NCBI GenBank assembly: GCA_945643635.1
Contig: CALZFC010000007.1
Span: forward strand, 722,501 to 786,500
DNA from: Allodiplogaster sudhausi
Lineage: Eukaryota; Nematoda; Chromadorea; Rhabditida; Diplogasteridae
Length of the DNA: 64,000 nt
Reading direction: 5' to 3'
Shown here: positions 35,271-47,932 of the stretch, piece by piece
How the letters are laid out: each line of letters opens with the position of its first letter
Position numbering within the stretch: the first letter of the stretch is position 1
Translations under genes and position numbers: made by a program
The notes under the pieces: model-generated
Told to the model about the DNA's origin: nothing
The model's input: only the letters and a program-made list of their open reading frames with translations
Database searches by the model: none

Positions 35271-36590
35271 CTCACCATCTTCTCCCCCTCTCACTCTCTC
35301 ACAGGCCGTATGGAAGACCAAAGATGCGCGAGTACTATGTCGGAACTAAGAACGACGGCCGGCTGAACTAGCGAGGGTTTATAAAGGCAGCATCCCCGTT
35401 CTCTAATTTTCCGCGGAATGTACTTTATTTGGACAAAGACCATGAGGTGGGGAATACTCCATGTCTCTGCATGAATGTACTTTTACAAACTTCCTCTTCG
35501 ATCACATCTCACGGCTGTTTCAAACTACTCACGTAATCCTTCACCCCATTTCTCTTCTGCTCTTTCTGTTTCTCTCTCTCCCTCTCTCGTTCTTTCTGTT
35601 TCTTTCTCTCTGTCTCCGTTTCTCGTATTGCCCAGCTGAGAAGTGTCATCCGACTCACTCTCTCATTAGTCGTGTTCTCTGCTCTATCCCAACAAGAATC
35701 ATCCCGGCTGCTGGACACGTCTCATGAGCAGACACTTTCCCTGTCACTTCTCGCTTCCTTGACTCTCTCGCCCTTCTCTCTATCTTACTCATTCCCTCTC
35801 TCTTTCTCTCTCTTTCCCATGTGCGCTCTCATTTTAATGTTTTGATCTCAGTTGCACTCACTTCTTTCCACGGCACTGACTCGGAGTTCACATATTGCGC
35901 ACTACTTTGGTCCTTTTTTGCAGCATGAACAAAATGAGTAGACTTTGTCTTTCCTGACTGTTCGTATGTACATATGAATGTATTCACACTTCTCAAAGGA
36001 GCACGGCGTCATAATTTCTTAAGATCAAAATGTTTCGGTAGTGAACATGGGAGGGAAATGCGTAAACAAATACAAATCAAGTTTTTTTTTCTAAACTTGT
36101 GATGAATAATGTTCAAAACCTTGCTCTTCAATGAACGGAATGAAGGTGCAAAATTGTATTATGAAGACTAAACCACAGATAATTACATAAATGGATAGAA
36201 CATTTATCAAGCCGTGATATTTCTAGTATGCGCTCGATTATTGGTGGAGTTCATGTCACAGGCTGACTTACCATGTATTAAAAAGGTGAGGTAGGAAACG
36301 CATAGCGCGGATTAAAGTATAAAACACGTTTAGATCAACAACACTTTTGCAACTAATAGAATGCTTGTCGTTGTGGTTACGCTGATATGCATACTAACTA
36401 TAGCAAGCTCAGTGAGTGCGAATCACTCGTACACCGCATCATCAGGCATGTGATAAAATAGCTATTAGACCAAAAAGTTATCACAGAGATGTTCTAGAAT
36501 AAATATCAACCATCTATCCAATAAAAACTACCAAAATACCAAAGAAATAAATCATTTTGTCTAGCACGCATAAATGTGCAAAACTGGGTA
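34361..36590. other. NHR B upstream region and spacer
   Basis: No further gene recognised. A block at about 35120-35370 resembles sequences upstream of NHRs D, E and F (see that entry). The rest contains CT runs near 35215-35300 and 35560-35620. The stretch 36240-36590 is where the last exon of NHR C should lie, and I see no trace of it. Confidence 0.55.
35120..35370 (-). promoter_or_regulatory. Conserved 5'-flank block of NHR B
   Basis: Phrases here recur in the 5' flanks of paralogues: GAAGTGCAAATGGACTTT with GTATCTCGAAG at 35139-35185 against GGAAAGTGCAAATGGCCTTT with GTATCTTTCGAAG at 46779-46822; TGGAAAGTGCAAA at 53901; GAACGACGGCC..CTGAAC at 35349 and 46931; and GGCCG..GGAAGACCAA at 35303 and 59201. 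They lie about 0.6-1.0 kb upstream of each start codon. They may be shared enhancers, or simply flank that was copied with each gene. Confidence 0.5.
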
Positions 36591-38940
36591 ATTCAATTTA
36601 TTGATTTTTCCTTGACCTGTAGTGGATCAATGAAACCAATAATCTGCTACTAATGATCTGACAGTATAAAGAAGCAACCCTGAAAATTTCATTAACTTTC
36701 ATAAACTTTGAAGGAAAATATGTGTGAAAAACCAAAAGTTCACGTTTCTCTGAGCGCCACTGTACCTTGATGAGCGGAAGGAGCAAGAGAATCTTTGCAA
36801 CGCGAATCGCAACTTTTCGCTCGGAGAGTTCGGGGCGGCCTTGGCGAATGTGCGCGTACAACGCGTCGATGTAGCGCATCCTGAATATTTGTATAGTTAT
36901 AATCAGGTGATCTCAGATAAATTGAAAGAAAGAAACACCTCGTCTCCTCGACGTGCCTCCTCCCATCCGGTGACATTTTCGGCGTGCTCATGAAAAGCGC
37001 GAGGGCCTACAGCAAAATACATAGTACATATACTAAAATTGATTGATGTGTTTTTTTTTCTTGTGTTCTTTCTTCTTACCCTGACGACTGCCATTTCACC
37101 GTGATCTATGGCTATTTCACGCATGGCAGCGAAGAGCTCATCGAAGGAAATTGTAGCACTTGTTTTCAGGAAGTGGTTGATGCTGCTAGCGAATTGAGCT
37201 GTGTTCTTCTTACATACGCGAACGGCAGTTCGGCCTGAAGGCGCGGACATCTCGGGTAGAATGTCCCGTCGAACAAGACGACATTCTCACCCCCATTTCG
37301 AACGTAGCTTAAAGTTTCGCGAAACTTAACCGTAATCTACTTGATTTTTTTTTCTAAACTATCAGTATCGTCTCTCTAAATCACACCGTTGTGTCAGGCA
37401 AAAAGGCACGAATCCAAGAATAAGTTTTTGTCTCCTTCAATGGGTACAGTTTTACATATGAGGCTACGGAAAACACTTAAAACACTGAAAAATGAAATGA
37501 AAACGAACGCATTGACTCCGTGCATCACGTAGGAGATCATGGTTCCTCGTGCACGTAACAACGCCTCACGGTCGGACAGGGAAAGGACCTGTGGATAGAG
37601 ATCATGGGTTTTCGGGTGAAGAAATGTCTATAATATGGAGGGTGCAAAAAATAAGAATAATATAATCCATACGTAGAAGTCACTGAGTAGATTGGCCCAA
37701 TCGATTATGAGGACAACGGCTCGAGTTATGATGAATGCTATGTATATCAGATGGCTGGATAAGGCGTCGTCCTTCCCAGCAGATCTCAAGAATAGATTCA
37801 TTCCTGCTGACTCCTCTCTCGCTGATTTAGTCTGACCGGAGTCCTGACGACAGCGATTCCAGGATCACTGAAGACAGCTTTGAAAGATAGGTCCGTGCGA
37901 AAGAGCCTTCCATCGTCCAGTCCACGATAGCCCGTCCCGCTCGAGCCCAACTGTTCCGCCCACTGCTGCTGCAATACAAGGGAAGGGTTCTTGCTATTCA
38001 ATAGTCGAAGTTTACTTGGTCAACGAGATGCTGCACGATTGCCGCGTGAGCAAAGAGTCGCAGCTGCAGAGGACTCGGAGACTGGCGAGTGACTTCTTCT
38101 AAACTAATGGTAAGTGAGATGATTATATTAATAAAAAGATGCTCACCGAGTAGTGGCAGTTCATCCTCGATCTCATGCCCTATTTCGCCTTCCCTGCTGT
38201 TCATCGTCTGCCGTATCATCAACTCGCGTGCTGACACGACTAAATGAGCACTTGGCTGCGCCAGTCGCACCCTGTCGCCCTCCACAACTGCAAAGGCTGC
38301 TCTGCCACCACCACTTTCAGTTCATTGAACATTTAATTTAATTTTTTTTATTAATTGAAGAATTAAAAAAATTATAGTGTACGTTTTGACTGCCTTTCCA
38401 TGACAATGAGTTTGTGAATCAAGCATGACCAAGTTGCACAGAAAAGGAGGCCTCCACAAATATGTACATGGATCCGACTATCAAAAGAAGCACATATGTA
38501 TAGTGCGTTTGTTTATTGGACCGACAAGTAACTTGTTTTTTCCTAACAGTTTTATGATTTCATTAAAACGAACACATGGCGTTCATTCCTTCCCGAACGC
38601 AACGCGAAAGGCGGCAGCTGCGGCACGAACAGCGAGTTCCTGAAAGAAGATACCAGAGCGGTGAGCGCCAGAGGCCAATAGTAAACGCGATAAAATGACC
38701 GTGTGCGACGCTGCAGTCGCCGTTCCCCTTGCATTTGTAGTGCTTCTCGCCCCAGATGCTGAACAATTAAGTGATAAAAAAGTAAATATGCAAGCCGCGG
38801 TGATAAACAAACGAAGCCGCACCAGCGCCTGAAGAAACTGCGGCATCCGTTGCACGAGATGGCTCCGTAATGGAGCCTGACTCCGCTCACTCCACACACG
38901 CGGCAGTCGCCCACTCAAGAACCACTATCAATAAAGTTGT

Positions 38941-41573
38941 TTAAGAGAGCCAATCTGAGAGGATCGAGCAGGGTGCAATACAGGGCTGCAATGGGAAAAT
39001 TTTGATTTTTAAAATCGCTGAAAACTTGATCATTTGTACTACTCGACATGCTCTTTAAAACTGTAAAATTTTGGATTCGAAAAAAAATTTCTGTTCGAGT
39101 TAGCTGTATTTTTGTTTTAAAATTCACATGCCCATAAATCTGTTCTTTCTTAATATTTTTGAAATCTCTTTTTTGCAATTTATAGATCTTTAATTCCTCT
39201 TTAAAAAAGATCCTTTTTTGTAAAAAAATTTTAAAGCGGCAAAAATCACAAAAATAAGTTTTTAAAGACGGTTTTTCGGGGTTTTTAGGCCGAAAAGCCT
39301 CCGCGGGGTAGGTAAGCTGTTCATAGAAAGAAAGCCCATTAAATTTGCTACAAAGCTAACCAACTTTAAAAAAAATCGAAGGGTATGTATTTTGGGTATT
39401 TGCACTTAGGAAATCATACTCGACCTCCAACCTTCCACGCAGGAGGTCCGGGTTCGATGCCCGGTCGGGGCAAAGTTTTGCAATGTTTTGGAAACTAGCA
39501 AAAAACGTATTTTCGATCGTAAATTAATGTCTTTTCATCTCATAGCTCCATAATATTGCTCAAACTTTGGATTTTTTTTTCACCAACACAATCTCTTCAT
39601 AGTGAACTGTTCTCAGTCAACATAGGTATGTTTATTCCAACAAAACCTTTACAATGGCTAAGTAATGTGGTGAAATTATAGAATGTCTACAGTAATGCTC
39701 TTTTTATATAGAATCATAGAATGCTCTTTTTAGAGCAGAATTCTTTCGAGCTGACTGACGCAAGTGCGGAGTGTCTTGATTGTCAACAAGAAATAGTGGT
39801 ACGACTCAGACGTAAGTTAGTAAATATCAAGAGAATGATGAATAATTTTGTCAATGACAGTAATTGTATGTATATTCCAATTTCCCAAATGATGAGTAAA
39901 AATATAGTAAAGTCTGTGAATGTTAATAATGTAATGGAGTAATTTCGAAGTGAACAACATGCTAACAATGTTGTTTGGATAATTGATATATGTCATGGAA
40001 ATTCATGAAGATAGATACAGATATTTAATGACGAGAACGAACGATGCCAATTCGATGAAGGATCCATTCTCGATACTGAGGAAGCATTTGAATGCTGGCA
40101 TGAATAGAGATAGTACCTTCAGGAATCTCTAGGGTGCGATCGATGTTATATCGATGATCGAGACCCAGTGAGTTCGATTCGAGTAGTTGAGATACAAGGA
40201 AAGCGTTTAGGGTCGTGAATAGCTTCGTCTGGATAGAAGTTCAGTTGAATGTAATCAATTTCTGCTGCACATCCGTACATTAGCGGATGAGGAAAGTAAA
40301 CGTTAGTAACGCAGCTGTGGTGGCTGCGGTTATATTCGACTTTCTTCATAGTAGTTCTTGCCAAATCAGATCGTAGAGTAGCGTATAATTCGCTAAAGGG
40401 ATGTGACACTGTCATTTGAAGTGACTTCGATGAGGCGAATTTTGATGGGGTATATTGTATGTAGATGGTAACGGGTTCTGGGATAATAGCACCAAAAGCC
40501 CAGTCTGCTAGCGTATTCTTGAGGCGCCAGGAGTAGCGTGGTTCAATTGAGGAGACGCAAACGGAATCACCTGAGGAGCTCTCGAATGAAGACGTATTTG
40601 AGCCTGTAGACATGAGCGGGTCTGTCCAGACAGCACCCAGACGCGTCCACGATGAACTTTTCTGACCATAAGTCGTGAAAATCTCTACATATTAATCACT
40701 GATTAGCCCCTGCAAGTGATTTGAGAAACGCTTTGAACTTGTTGAATCACGTAGCTATAATGCTTCTATAATTCTGCTACATTACTTAGCCATTGTAAAG
40801 GTTTTGTTGGAATAAACATACCTATGTTGACTGAGAACAGTTCACTATGAAGAATAGCCATTGTAAAGGTTTTGTTGGAATAAACATACCTATGTTGACT
40901 GAGAACAGTTCACTATGAAGAAATTGTTAGTTGGTGAAAAAAAAAATCCAAAGTTTGAGCAATATTATGGAGCTATGAGATGAAAAGACATTAATTTACG
41001 ATCGAAAATACGTTTTTGCTAGTTTCCAAAACATTGCAAAACTTTGCCCCGACCGGGCATCGAACCCGGACCTCTTGCGCGGAAGGTTGGAGGTCGAGTA
41101 TGATTGCCTAAGTGCAAATACCCAAAATACATACCCTTCGATTTTTTTTAAAGTTGGTTAGCTTTGTAGCAAATTTAATGGGCTTTCTTTCTATGAACAG
41201 CTTACCTACCCCGCGGAGGCTTTTCGGCCTAAAAACCCCGAAAAACTATCTTTAAAAACTTATTTTTGTGATTTTTGCCGCTTTAAAATTTTTTTACAAA
41301 AAAGTCACCTAGATCTTTTTTAAAGAGGAATTAAAGATCTATAAATTGCAAAAAATAAATTTCAAAAATATTAAGAAAGAACAGATTTATGGGCATGTGA
41401 ATTTTAAAACAAAAATACAGCTAACTCGAACAGAAATTTTTTTTCGAATCCAAAATTTTACAGTTTTAAAGAGCATGTCGAGTAGTACAAATGATCAAGT
41501 TTTCAGCGATTTTAAAAATCAAAATTTTCCCATTGCAGACGGTAGATCGAGCCTTACAGATAGGCTGTCTTAA
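38941..41573. mobile_element. 2.6-kb fold-back element flanked by TTAA
   Basis: Arms of roughly 700 bases (38941-about 39645 and about 40800-41573) are inverted copies, and both outer ends sit at TTAA (38941-38944 and 41570-41573). The tips are related but diverged (GAGAGCCAATCTG against GACAGCCTATCTG). TTAA duplication is the hallmark of piggyBac-type transposons, but no such transposase is present. Each arm carries the 3' half of a tRNA-like sequence, with a perfect CCGGG-TTCGATG-CCCGG T-arm (about 39465-39485 and 41050-41070). The interior (39690-40780) is unpaired and coding-like on the minus strand. A 67-base segment is duplicated in tandem at 40786-40852 and 40854-40920. The element lies in intron 1 of NHR C. 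Confidence 0.8.
40023..40613 (-). pseudogene. Unrecognised protein inside the fold-back element, frameshifted
   Basis: From the ATG at 40613 (MSTGSNTSSFESSSGD) an open frame of 155 codons runs to 40146. The frame is open further upstream to about 40691. Codon quality then continues in another frame (DRTLEIPEGTISIHASIQML) to a TAA at 40023-40025, so a small indel near 40160 appears to have split one gene of about 190-200 codons. It has a Ser-rich start, then a mixed body with aromatic-rich patches (IEPRYSWRLKNTLADWAFG, CAAEIDYIQLNFYPDEA) and no Cys/His zinc motif. I recognise no transposase, integrase or polymerase motif. A viral structural-type or host-derived cargo protein is possible, but I have no evidence for either. 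Confidence 0.45.
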
Positions 41574-41728
41574 GAACAAATCATTATTTATTTACATATG
41601 TTGTTGTAGCTTTATGGATAAACGTGAAACTGTATTTCAAAAATGAACTGACAGTTGCGTTGTCCCGAGTTGCTGTCTTCGCTTCTCGATGTCCCCGCAA
41701 TAGCGAGGGCTCGCTTTCCTCGTCCCAT

Positions 41729-43342
41729 TTAAAGATGACCTGTGTCTGCAGCGAAAATTAAAGAACTATTATGTATTTACATAGAGCTAAAAAATGTTAT
41801 AACAAAGTATACATACTATATACATAGAATATAAGGACATATGTATGTATATGTATGTAGCGACTGCCTTTCCTTTCCTCTCACCTTCTGTGCCACTACC
41901 AGAAAAAATTGATTTTCACAAACATAGGCATCAAAACGCAAAAAAAGTATCAGCTGCTCCTGCGCTCGTTTTGACGCTAATTTGAAGAATCGCTCTGGCC
42001 TTTCCTCTCTTTCTACGTTTTTATCTCTCATCAGAGCCTTTGCTTCCCCTATTGAAAATCAAAGATTCACGCATTGGAGTCAAAGATTGTCGTCAAAGAT
42101 TGTCGTCAAAGATCAAAGAAAATCAAAGATTGTCGGCTGAAAACAATTTATATATGTATGTAAGTTGATGACGCCGAATACAATTTTGTATGTATGTATA
42201 CGAGAGGTACTTAGAAACCTTGAGGAATACTTCGACATCTCATATGGCTGGTTTATTCTAGTCACATGCACGCCCCTTTCATTTCTTCCCTGCTCTCTCA
42301 AGTATTCCCTGCCTCTATCTGTTTCTTGGTCCCTTGTTGGTCGCCGTATGGTCAAGCAGACATACGCGTTGACCTGCTCACTCTTACACAGCTGAAACTT
42401 CGTCTCCTTTGCTTTCTCCCTTTACTCTTTCCAGTCTAGCTGCCTCTCCATGTCCCGTTTCATAAAACACTTAACGTGAAAGACGTTTCACATTGTCTTT
42501 GATTTTTAGTGTTTTCTATCCATTGCGCACAAGATGTGCATAAATATCCACGAAATATAGATATAAGAAAAATTAACGCATGTATGAAAAGTAGACCATT
42601 TGCATTATTTTAATCATTGGTTTGCGATCGGCGAACAAGTATAAAAGTACATATGTATATCATTGGTTTTCAAAACCATACCACAATACGTAATGGTAAG
42701 GAACTCCTAAAAATTTACAATAATCAATACGAACTTAAAGCTGAGATGATGAAAGGCACATTACCACAAAGCGCCATTCGTTATCTCCATTTCCATCTCC
42801 CAAACAATATATACGTCTTGATTTCTGCACACGTATGCCTACATACATATGCGTAATAGGCACTTTCTCCTTCTTCATCCCACCTCTTTCGTCCACACTG
42901 TCTCTAATTTTTCTCGTTTTCCTACGATTTCTATCAGAATCTTTTCTCGGGAACACTCCGATAGCTCAGCTTTCCAAAGATCGACATTTCAAGCATATAA
43001 AAAATTTACAAGTCAATACGTTTTCTTTTCACTGGAATATGTTTTGACTAGAACTATTTGTACTTTATAAAAGTAAACGAAACAAAGTATTGATATTCAG
43101 AGTGCGCTCGAGTATCGAAATAAAGAACAAAAAGTTGAGGTAGAAAAATCGTAAAGCTGGCATATTGCATAAACGAATTTAGCCTTAAATACATATGAAT
43201 GTATTTCTGAAAATCGAATGGAACAAAGTTATACACATCTTATTTTTTCATTACATGGCGAACATGGAGAGCAAGTTGAATAAAAAGACTACATGGATAG
43301 GTGCATCTTGACCGGTCATAATTTACTTTCTTACAATTTCCT
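41729..43342. other. Spacer between NHR C and NHR D
   Basis: No gene recognised. The region contains repeated ATGTATGTATG/CATACATA phrases and a short run of GTCAAAGAT(T) repeats near 42080-42130. It should hold the promoter of NHR C on the minus strand and the 3' end of NHR D. Confidence 0.5.
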
Positions 43343-45998
43343 TTACTCGTACGCCGAGAGATTGGGAGAGTGTACTTCGTAGGGAAGACCGTGAAGATCT
43401 TCGACGACATTGCAGACCGCGAGAGATTGGATAGAATTGTTTTGGTCGAGCGCTATTTTCTAGACATGAATTTATCCACATTTTAACGGATCCAACACGA
43501 TTTGAGAAAATCGACGCTCCCACCTTGAAAAGAGGCAGCAGTAATAGAATCTTGGCCACGCGAATGGCAATTTTCCTCTCCGTCAACTCAGGGCGACTCT
43601 GGCGAATGTAAGCGTACAACGCATCCAAATAACATATCCTGAAGGAAACATTTAATAATTATCATAATTGCTTCCCTATTATTTTGTTAAAAAAATTTGA
43701 AGAAAGATGAACCTCGTCCGCTCGACGTGGCTTCTCCCTTCAGGCGAAAGCTTCGGCGTGCTCATAAATAATGCGAGGACCTACAAAATAAGAATGTCAC
43801 AAGTTAACCAATAATAGTGAAAACATGATCAAAGACTCTTTCTTAGTCATTCTAACCCGTAGCACTGCGACTTCCCCGTTGTCGATATAAATTTCCCGCA
43901 TTGCAACAAAAAGCTCGTCGAATGAGGTTGTTGCATTCATTTTCAGGAGATGGTTGATTCTGCAAACAATATCAGTATTTGACAATTTCCTGTGCTTTAT
44001 CTTTCTTACGCGAACGGCAGCTCGGCCTGGAGTTTAGGGCATCTCGGGTAGTATGAACCATCAAACAAGAGAAGATCGTCCCCACCAAAGCAAAAATATC
44101 TGAAGCCGTTGCAATAAAAAAAGTAAGTTCTAATTGCCCCTCCTAGGCTTAGTACGTATAGTAGAAAACCTGGAAACTTAATTCGAAAAAGTCACTTGGG
44201 CGGTTATTAAAAATAGTTTGTAACTGTTAATCCAATAAAGAACAGCATTAACAAGAAATACATATGTATATTAAAGGCAACGTACGAATAGCCCACGTGC
44301 ATCACGAAGGAAATCACCGTTCCACGCGCGCGTAACAAAATCTCGCGATCGGACATTGAGAGGGCCTGCAGTTGGGGAGAGTTTAGAGAGGAGATTCAAA
44401 AGGTCAGAAGCTAATAAATAAGGGTACAACTAGATAGAGAAGTAGGTCAAATAGTCCATACATAAAAGTCGCTGAGTAGATTGGCCCAATCGATGCAGAA
44501 GACCACACCGCGAGTAATGAGAAATGGCAGATTAGAAGGCTGGAGAATACGCCGCTTCTCCCAGCAAATCTTAAGATTACATAACGTAGATATCAGAGAT
44601 CGAAACATCTAGTTCTAAATCGAGAAGAGCTTCTTTCCATTTTCTGGTCAATTAGTTGTATGCATACACTTTCTCAAGCCTTTTTTCTTCGTTATCACCC
44701 TTTCTCAGTCTCACCGGAGTCCTGACGACGGCGATTCCAGGGTCCCTGAAGACAGCTTTGAAGGACAAGTCTGTGCGGAAGAGCCTTCCATCGTCCAGTC
44801 CATGATAGCCCGTCCCGCTTGAGCCCAACTGCTCCGCCCAGTGTTCCTGCGAGGTCAATTGAAATAGTTTCCATTTGTTTTGTAAACGTTCTGCCCCTCT
44901 TGCCCATTCCCACCATATTTATCTAAAGCTTATCAATATACATAGTTGAATGAGAAAAGCGCACCTGATCAATGAGATGCTGCACGACTGCTGCGTGTGC
45001 GAAGAGGCGCAGCTGTAGAGGATTCGGTGCTTCTTGGATGTCGTCTGTTCAAGAAGGACGATAAATAAAAAGAAAACTTTGATCGTAAGTATTTTTTCGA
45101 AGTTCGCTGTGAGTAAGCTGCGTTTGCGGTGCCCTCCACCATTTGTGACTTCTACCCAGTGGTGGCAGTTCATCGTCGATCTCAGCCTCCTCCTTCCCCA
45201 TCGCCTGTCGTTTCATCAACTCGCGTGCAGACGCAACGAAAATGTCGGTTGACCGTGTTTTGCGTTCTCTTTCTCCTTCCACTACTGCAAAGGCAGATAC
45301 TTACGAATTATATCAATTGTAGTCATCATCATCATCAATAGATTTTTCAGCCTCGTACATACATACATCGTGACGTGCTAGTACATATATAGTTTCCACC
45401 CGCAATTGAATTTCAAAATTCAATAGCACGAGGTATATGTACGAGGTATGTCTTAATATATTTTCTTCATATGTAGTAATACTGTAATTTATATAAAAAG
45501 GTAACGAAAGACATACGCATGGAGTCCATTCCTTCTTGAAGGCAGCGTGCAAGACGGCAGCTACGACACGCTCTACGAGTTCCTGAAAGAAGTTGCTAGA
45601 ACTACATAGAGTGAGTGCCAAACCACGAACAAAGCCGAAAATAGCTGACCATGAGCGGTGCTGCAGTTGCCGACTTGCATGCATTTGTAGGTATTGTTGC
45701 GATAAATGCTCAACCAGCTTCGTTTATCATCATGTACATACATATTATGGTAAAGTGGCGTCATGAAAATATAGCAGAAAACTGTGGGTCAAAACCAACC
45801 TTCGTCTAAAGAAGTTGCGGCATCCGTTGCACGAGATGCTTCCATAATGGAATCTTGCTCCGCTCGCGCCGCACACGCGGCAGTCCTCAACTGGAAATTA
45901 CAACTAATAATTAAATTTTGGAGATTATATTTTAATTTCTTACTCTTTTATATCATTTCATTACACAACATACTTCCAGATTATTTATTCTATTAGCG

Positions 45999-46039
<41 letters not shown>

Positions 46040-46192
46040 TATATACATATATATGTGTATGAAACAAATTTTCAAGCATGAAAATATATATGCATATGTA
46101 TGTAGTGGTAACTGACTGCCCTGCGGTCCCGACAGACTGTCTTCGGCTTTCGATGTGCAGGCGATTGAGGCTGTTCGATTTCCTCGTCCCAT
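43343..46192 (-). CDS. Nuclear hormone receptor D
   Basis: Apparently intact NHR. Exon 1 46117-46192 (MGRGNRTASIACTSKAEDS). Zinc-finger exons 45800-45890 ([20 protein letters not shown]), about 45654-45714 (NTYKCMQVGNCSTA) and 45521-45585 (CRSCRLARCLQEGMDSM). Hinge about 45161-45290 (ARELMKRQAMGKEEAEIDD). Ligand-domain exons: about 44966-45045 ([16 protein letters not shown]), 44709-44848 ([18 protein letters not shown]), 44461-44590 ([20 protein letters not shown]), 44286-44367, 44010-44100, 43857-43962, 43713-43783, 43526-43638 ([15 protein letters not shown]) and 43343-43455, ending PYEVHSPNLSAYE. The exon at 45654-45714 uses a GTTGAG acceptor. D shares a long identical exon-plus-intron tract with E. 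Confidence 0.9.
46000..46045. repeat. (AT)n microsatellite in NHR D intron 1
   Basis: Pure TA dinucleotide run with ACATAT interruptions, between exon 1 and the first zinc-finger exon. It is the only AT repeat of this length seen in a window dominated by CT/GA repeats. Confidence 0.9.
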
Positions 46193-46735
46193 TGAAGGTA
46201 GACCTTGTAGTGAAGTGAGCAATATCTGTGGCCAGCTGAACAGATCAGTCAGGGTACAAATAATGGCAAAAGTGGACGCTCAACGCAACGTGTCAATTGG
46301 ATCGCACTGAAAGGAAACTTAGCAAGGTAATTGCAAAAGCGATGAATTTTTGCTCACAGCACATTAGGATTTTAATGAATAGCACACATATAGGCGTACA
46401 AAATGGATGACAGGAAACGCTTCGAGCAGACAATCTTACTTAATACCTAGCTAAGAAAACGTGGTATGTAACAGCTGTGTAGTAGTTGCATGCTACATAC
46501 GTGGCTGAATGTGCAGTTACGCAATTACTGCACGTTACTTATTTACATACTCCCCATTTAACATAAGGAAATTAGAAAACAGAGGAATGTTGAAAGTAAA
46601 CAGTTGGCAAAAAGAGTTACATATATTGATTTGAGACAGAGAAAAATTCTCTCTTTCATTCCTCTAATGACGTATCGAGCTGTCTGCCGAGACGAACAAA
46701 GCACTCTAAACCATTCAAGCTTGCGTCCCTAACTA

Positions 46736-46960
46736 CGCCGTGCACTTTTGCTCCTGTGAAACTATCCTTGCCACAAAGGGAAAGTGCAAATGGCCTTTCA
46801 CAAACGTATCTTTCGAAGGGATCCTCTATCTCTCAACATGCCTCCGTGGCTGTTTAATCTCTCTCATCCTCCGACTCTCGGTTCTCTCTCACCAAAGAAT
46901 TGCGTTGCGTGCAGTTAGCATAGATGCATGGAACGACGGCCCTCTGAACGAAGGAATTGC
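46736..46960 (-). promoter_or_regulatory. Conserved 5'-flank block of NHR D
   Basis: Contains GGAAAGTGCAAATGGCCTTT, GTATCTTTCGAAG and GAACGACGGCCCTCTGAAC, each with a counterpart in the NHR B flank at 35139-35370 in the same order. It begins about 590 bases upstream of the start codon of D. Whether it regulates transcription is inference. Confidence 0.5.
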
Positions 46961-47932
46961 GAAAGCATTTAGAATGTACTTGAGACATTGAACTTGAAGA
47001 TAACAACAGGCGGAGAATGCGTGAGGCAATCGCCTTATTTGAGATTTACTTGAACCCGACACTTTCGCTTTTCTCGTCTCTAGCAACTCTTGTCTGTTAA
47101 ATGCAAGTCACATGCCCATGTCTCTCACCACTCTGTCTCTCATGCTCCCGTGCTCTCTCTTTGCTTCTTGGTACCATGCTGCGGCACCCGGAATGGCCAG
47201 CAGCTAAGTCACTCTCTCGGCAGAAGCTTGGACTGCTCTGCTCTCTCCACTCATCACTCTTTCGTGTTGCTAGACACGTTGCTAGACGCTTTTCCTATTT
47301 GCGTAACTTTCCCTATATGTATATTCGATTCTCGCTCTCTCATTCTCTCTTTATCGATCTCTTTTATTATCTGGCATCACTTTGTTTTCGTCAACTACGG
47401 CGACTTTTTACAGCTATTTTTCAGCAGTTCGGGGTTTTTTTTTCCGATGTGAACGTCGTTGAACTTCGCGAAAATACACATGTGCATCTGTGAGCAGTTT
47501 TCCAGATTAGGAAGTATATGAGAAAAGAACATTTAAGGAGATTAAAAAAAAATTTACTCATAAAATATGTACGAATAATAAAAAAGGTATTTTTCACGAA
47601 TAATAAAAAAACGGCATTTTTTAAAGTATACAGTTCGTTTCTATTATATAGAATGAGGTAGGCGCCAACGTAATACGAATACACCGGAAATGTCATTAAA
47701 TGCCACAGCTGACAACCATTAATATCGCAAGAGATAAATCTGAAACGAACAGCTGAAATATATTTACAGGAATACATCTCAAAGTCAGAAACAGATTTTG
47801 TGGAATAAAAATGACGAAATATCGCCTAAAAGATGTTTCCTTTGTTGCAAAAAATTGCATCTGGAGAAAGCATCCAGGAAAACTACATAGTTACATATGC
47901 TTTGGTAAGATGTTCTTTTTTCTTTTCCTTTT

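Larger units (their letters stand above)
36764..41728 (-). pseudogene. Nuclear hormone receptor C, pseudogene
   Basis: Same exon plan as B. Exon 1 (41653-41728) encodes MGRGKRALAIAGTSRSEDS. The zinc-finger exons at about 38820-38925 (CRVCGVSGVRLHYGAISCNG), 38696-38758 (EKHYKCKGNGDCSVA) and 38570-38641 (CRSCRLSRCVREGMNAM) keep their cysteines. Defects: a 2.63-kb fold-back element sits in intron 1, ending only about 15 bases from the zinc-finger acceptor. That acceptor is TTCTTGAG, not CAG. A 4-base insertion near 37736-37748 breaks the frame between QPSDI and [20 protein letters not shown]. The final exon with the YEVH(S/A)PD ending is absent, the last recognisable exon being about 36764-36879 (HIRQGRPELSERKVAIRVAK). 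Together these make a functional product unlikely. Confidence 0.85.

Noticed and set aside
39421..39490. Functional tRNA gene in the 39-41 kb element
   Set aside because: The T-arm is perfect and the 3' TCGGGGC could be an acceptor half, but no matching 5' acceptor half, D-arm or anticodon arm was found at the right spacing; it is called tRNA-like only.
44560..44600. AAG/GAG acceptors before the ICWE exons of all NHRs
   Set aside because: The frame is open further upstream and canonical TAG sites exist (for example CTAG before the D exon), so Leu-Lys/Glu before ICWE is probably coding and no odd splice site is needed.
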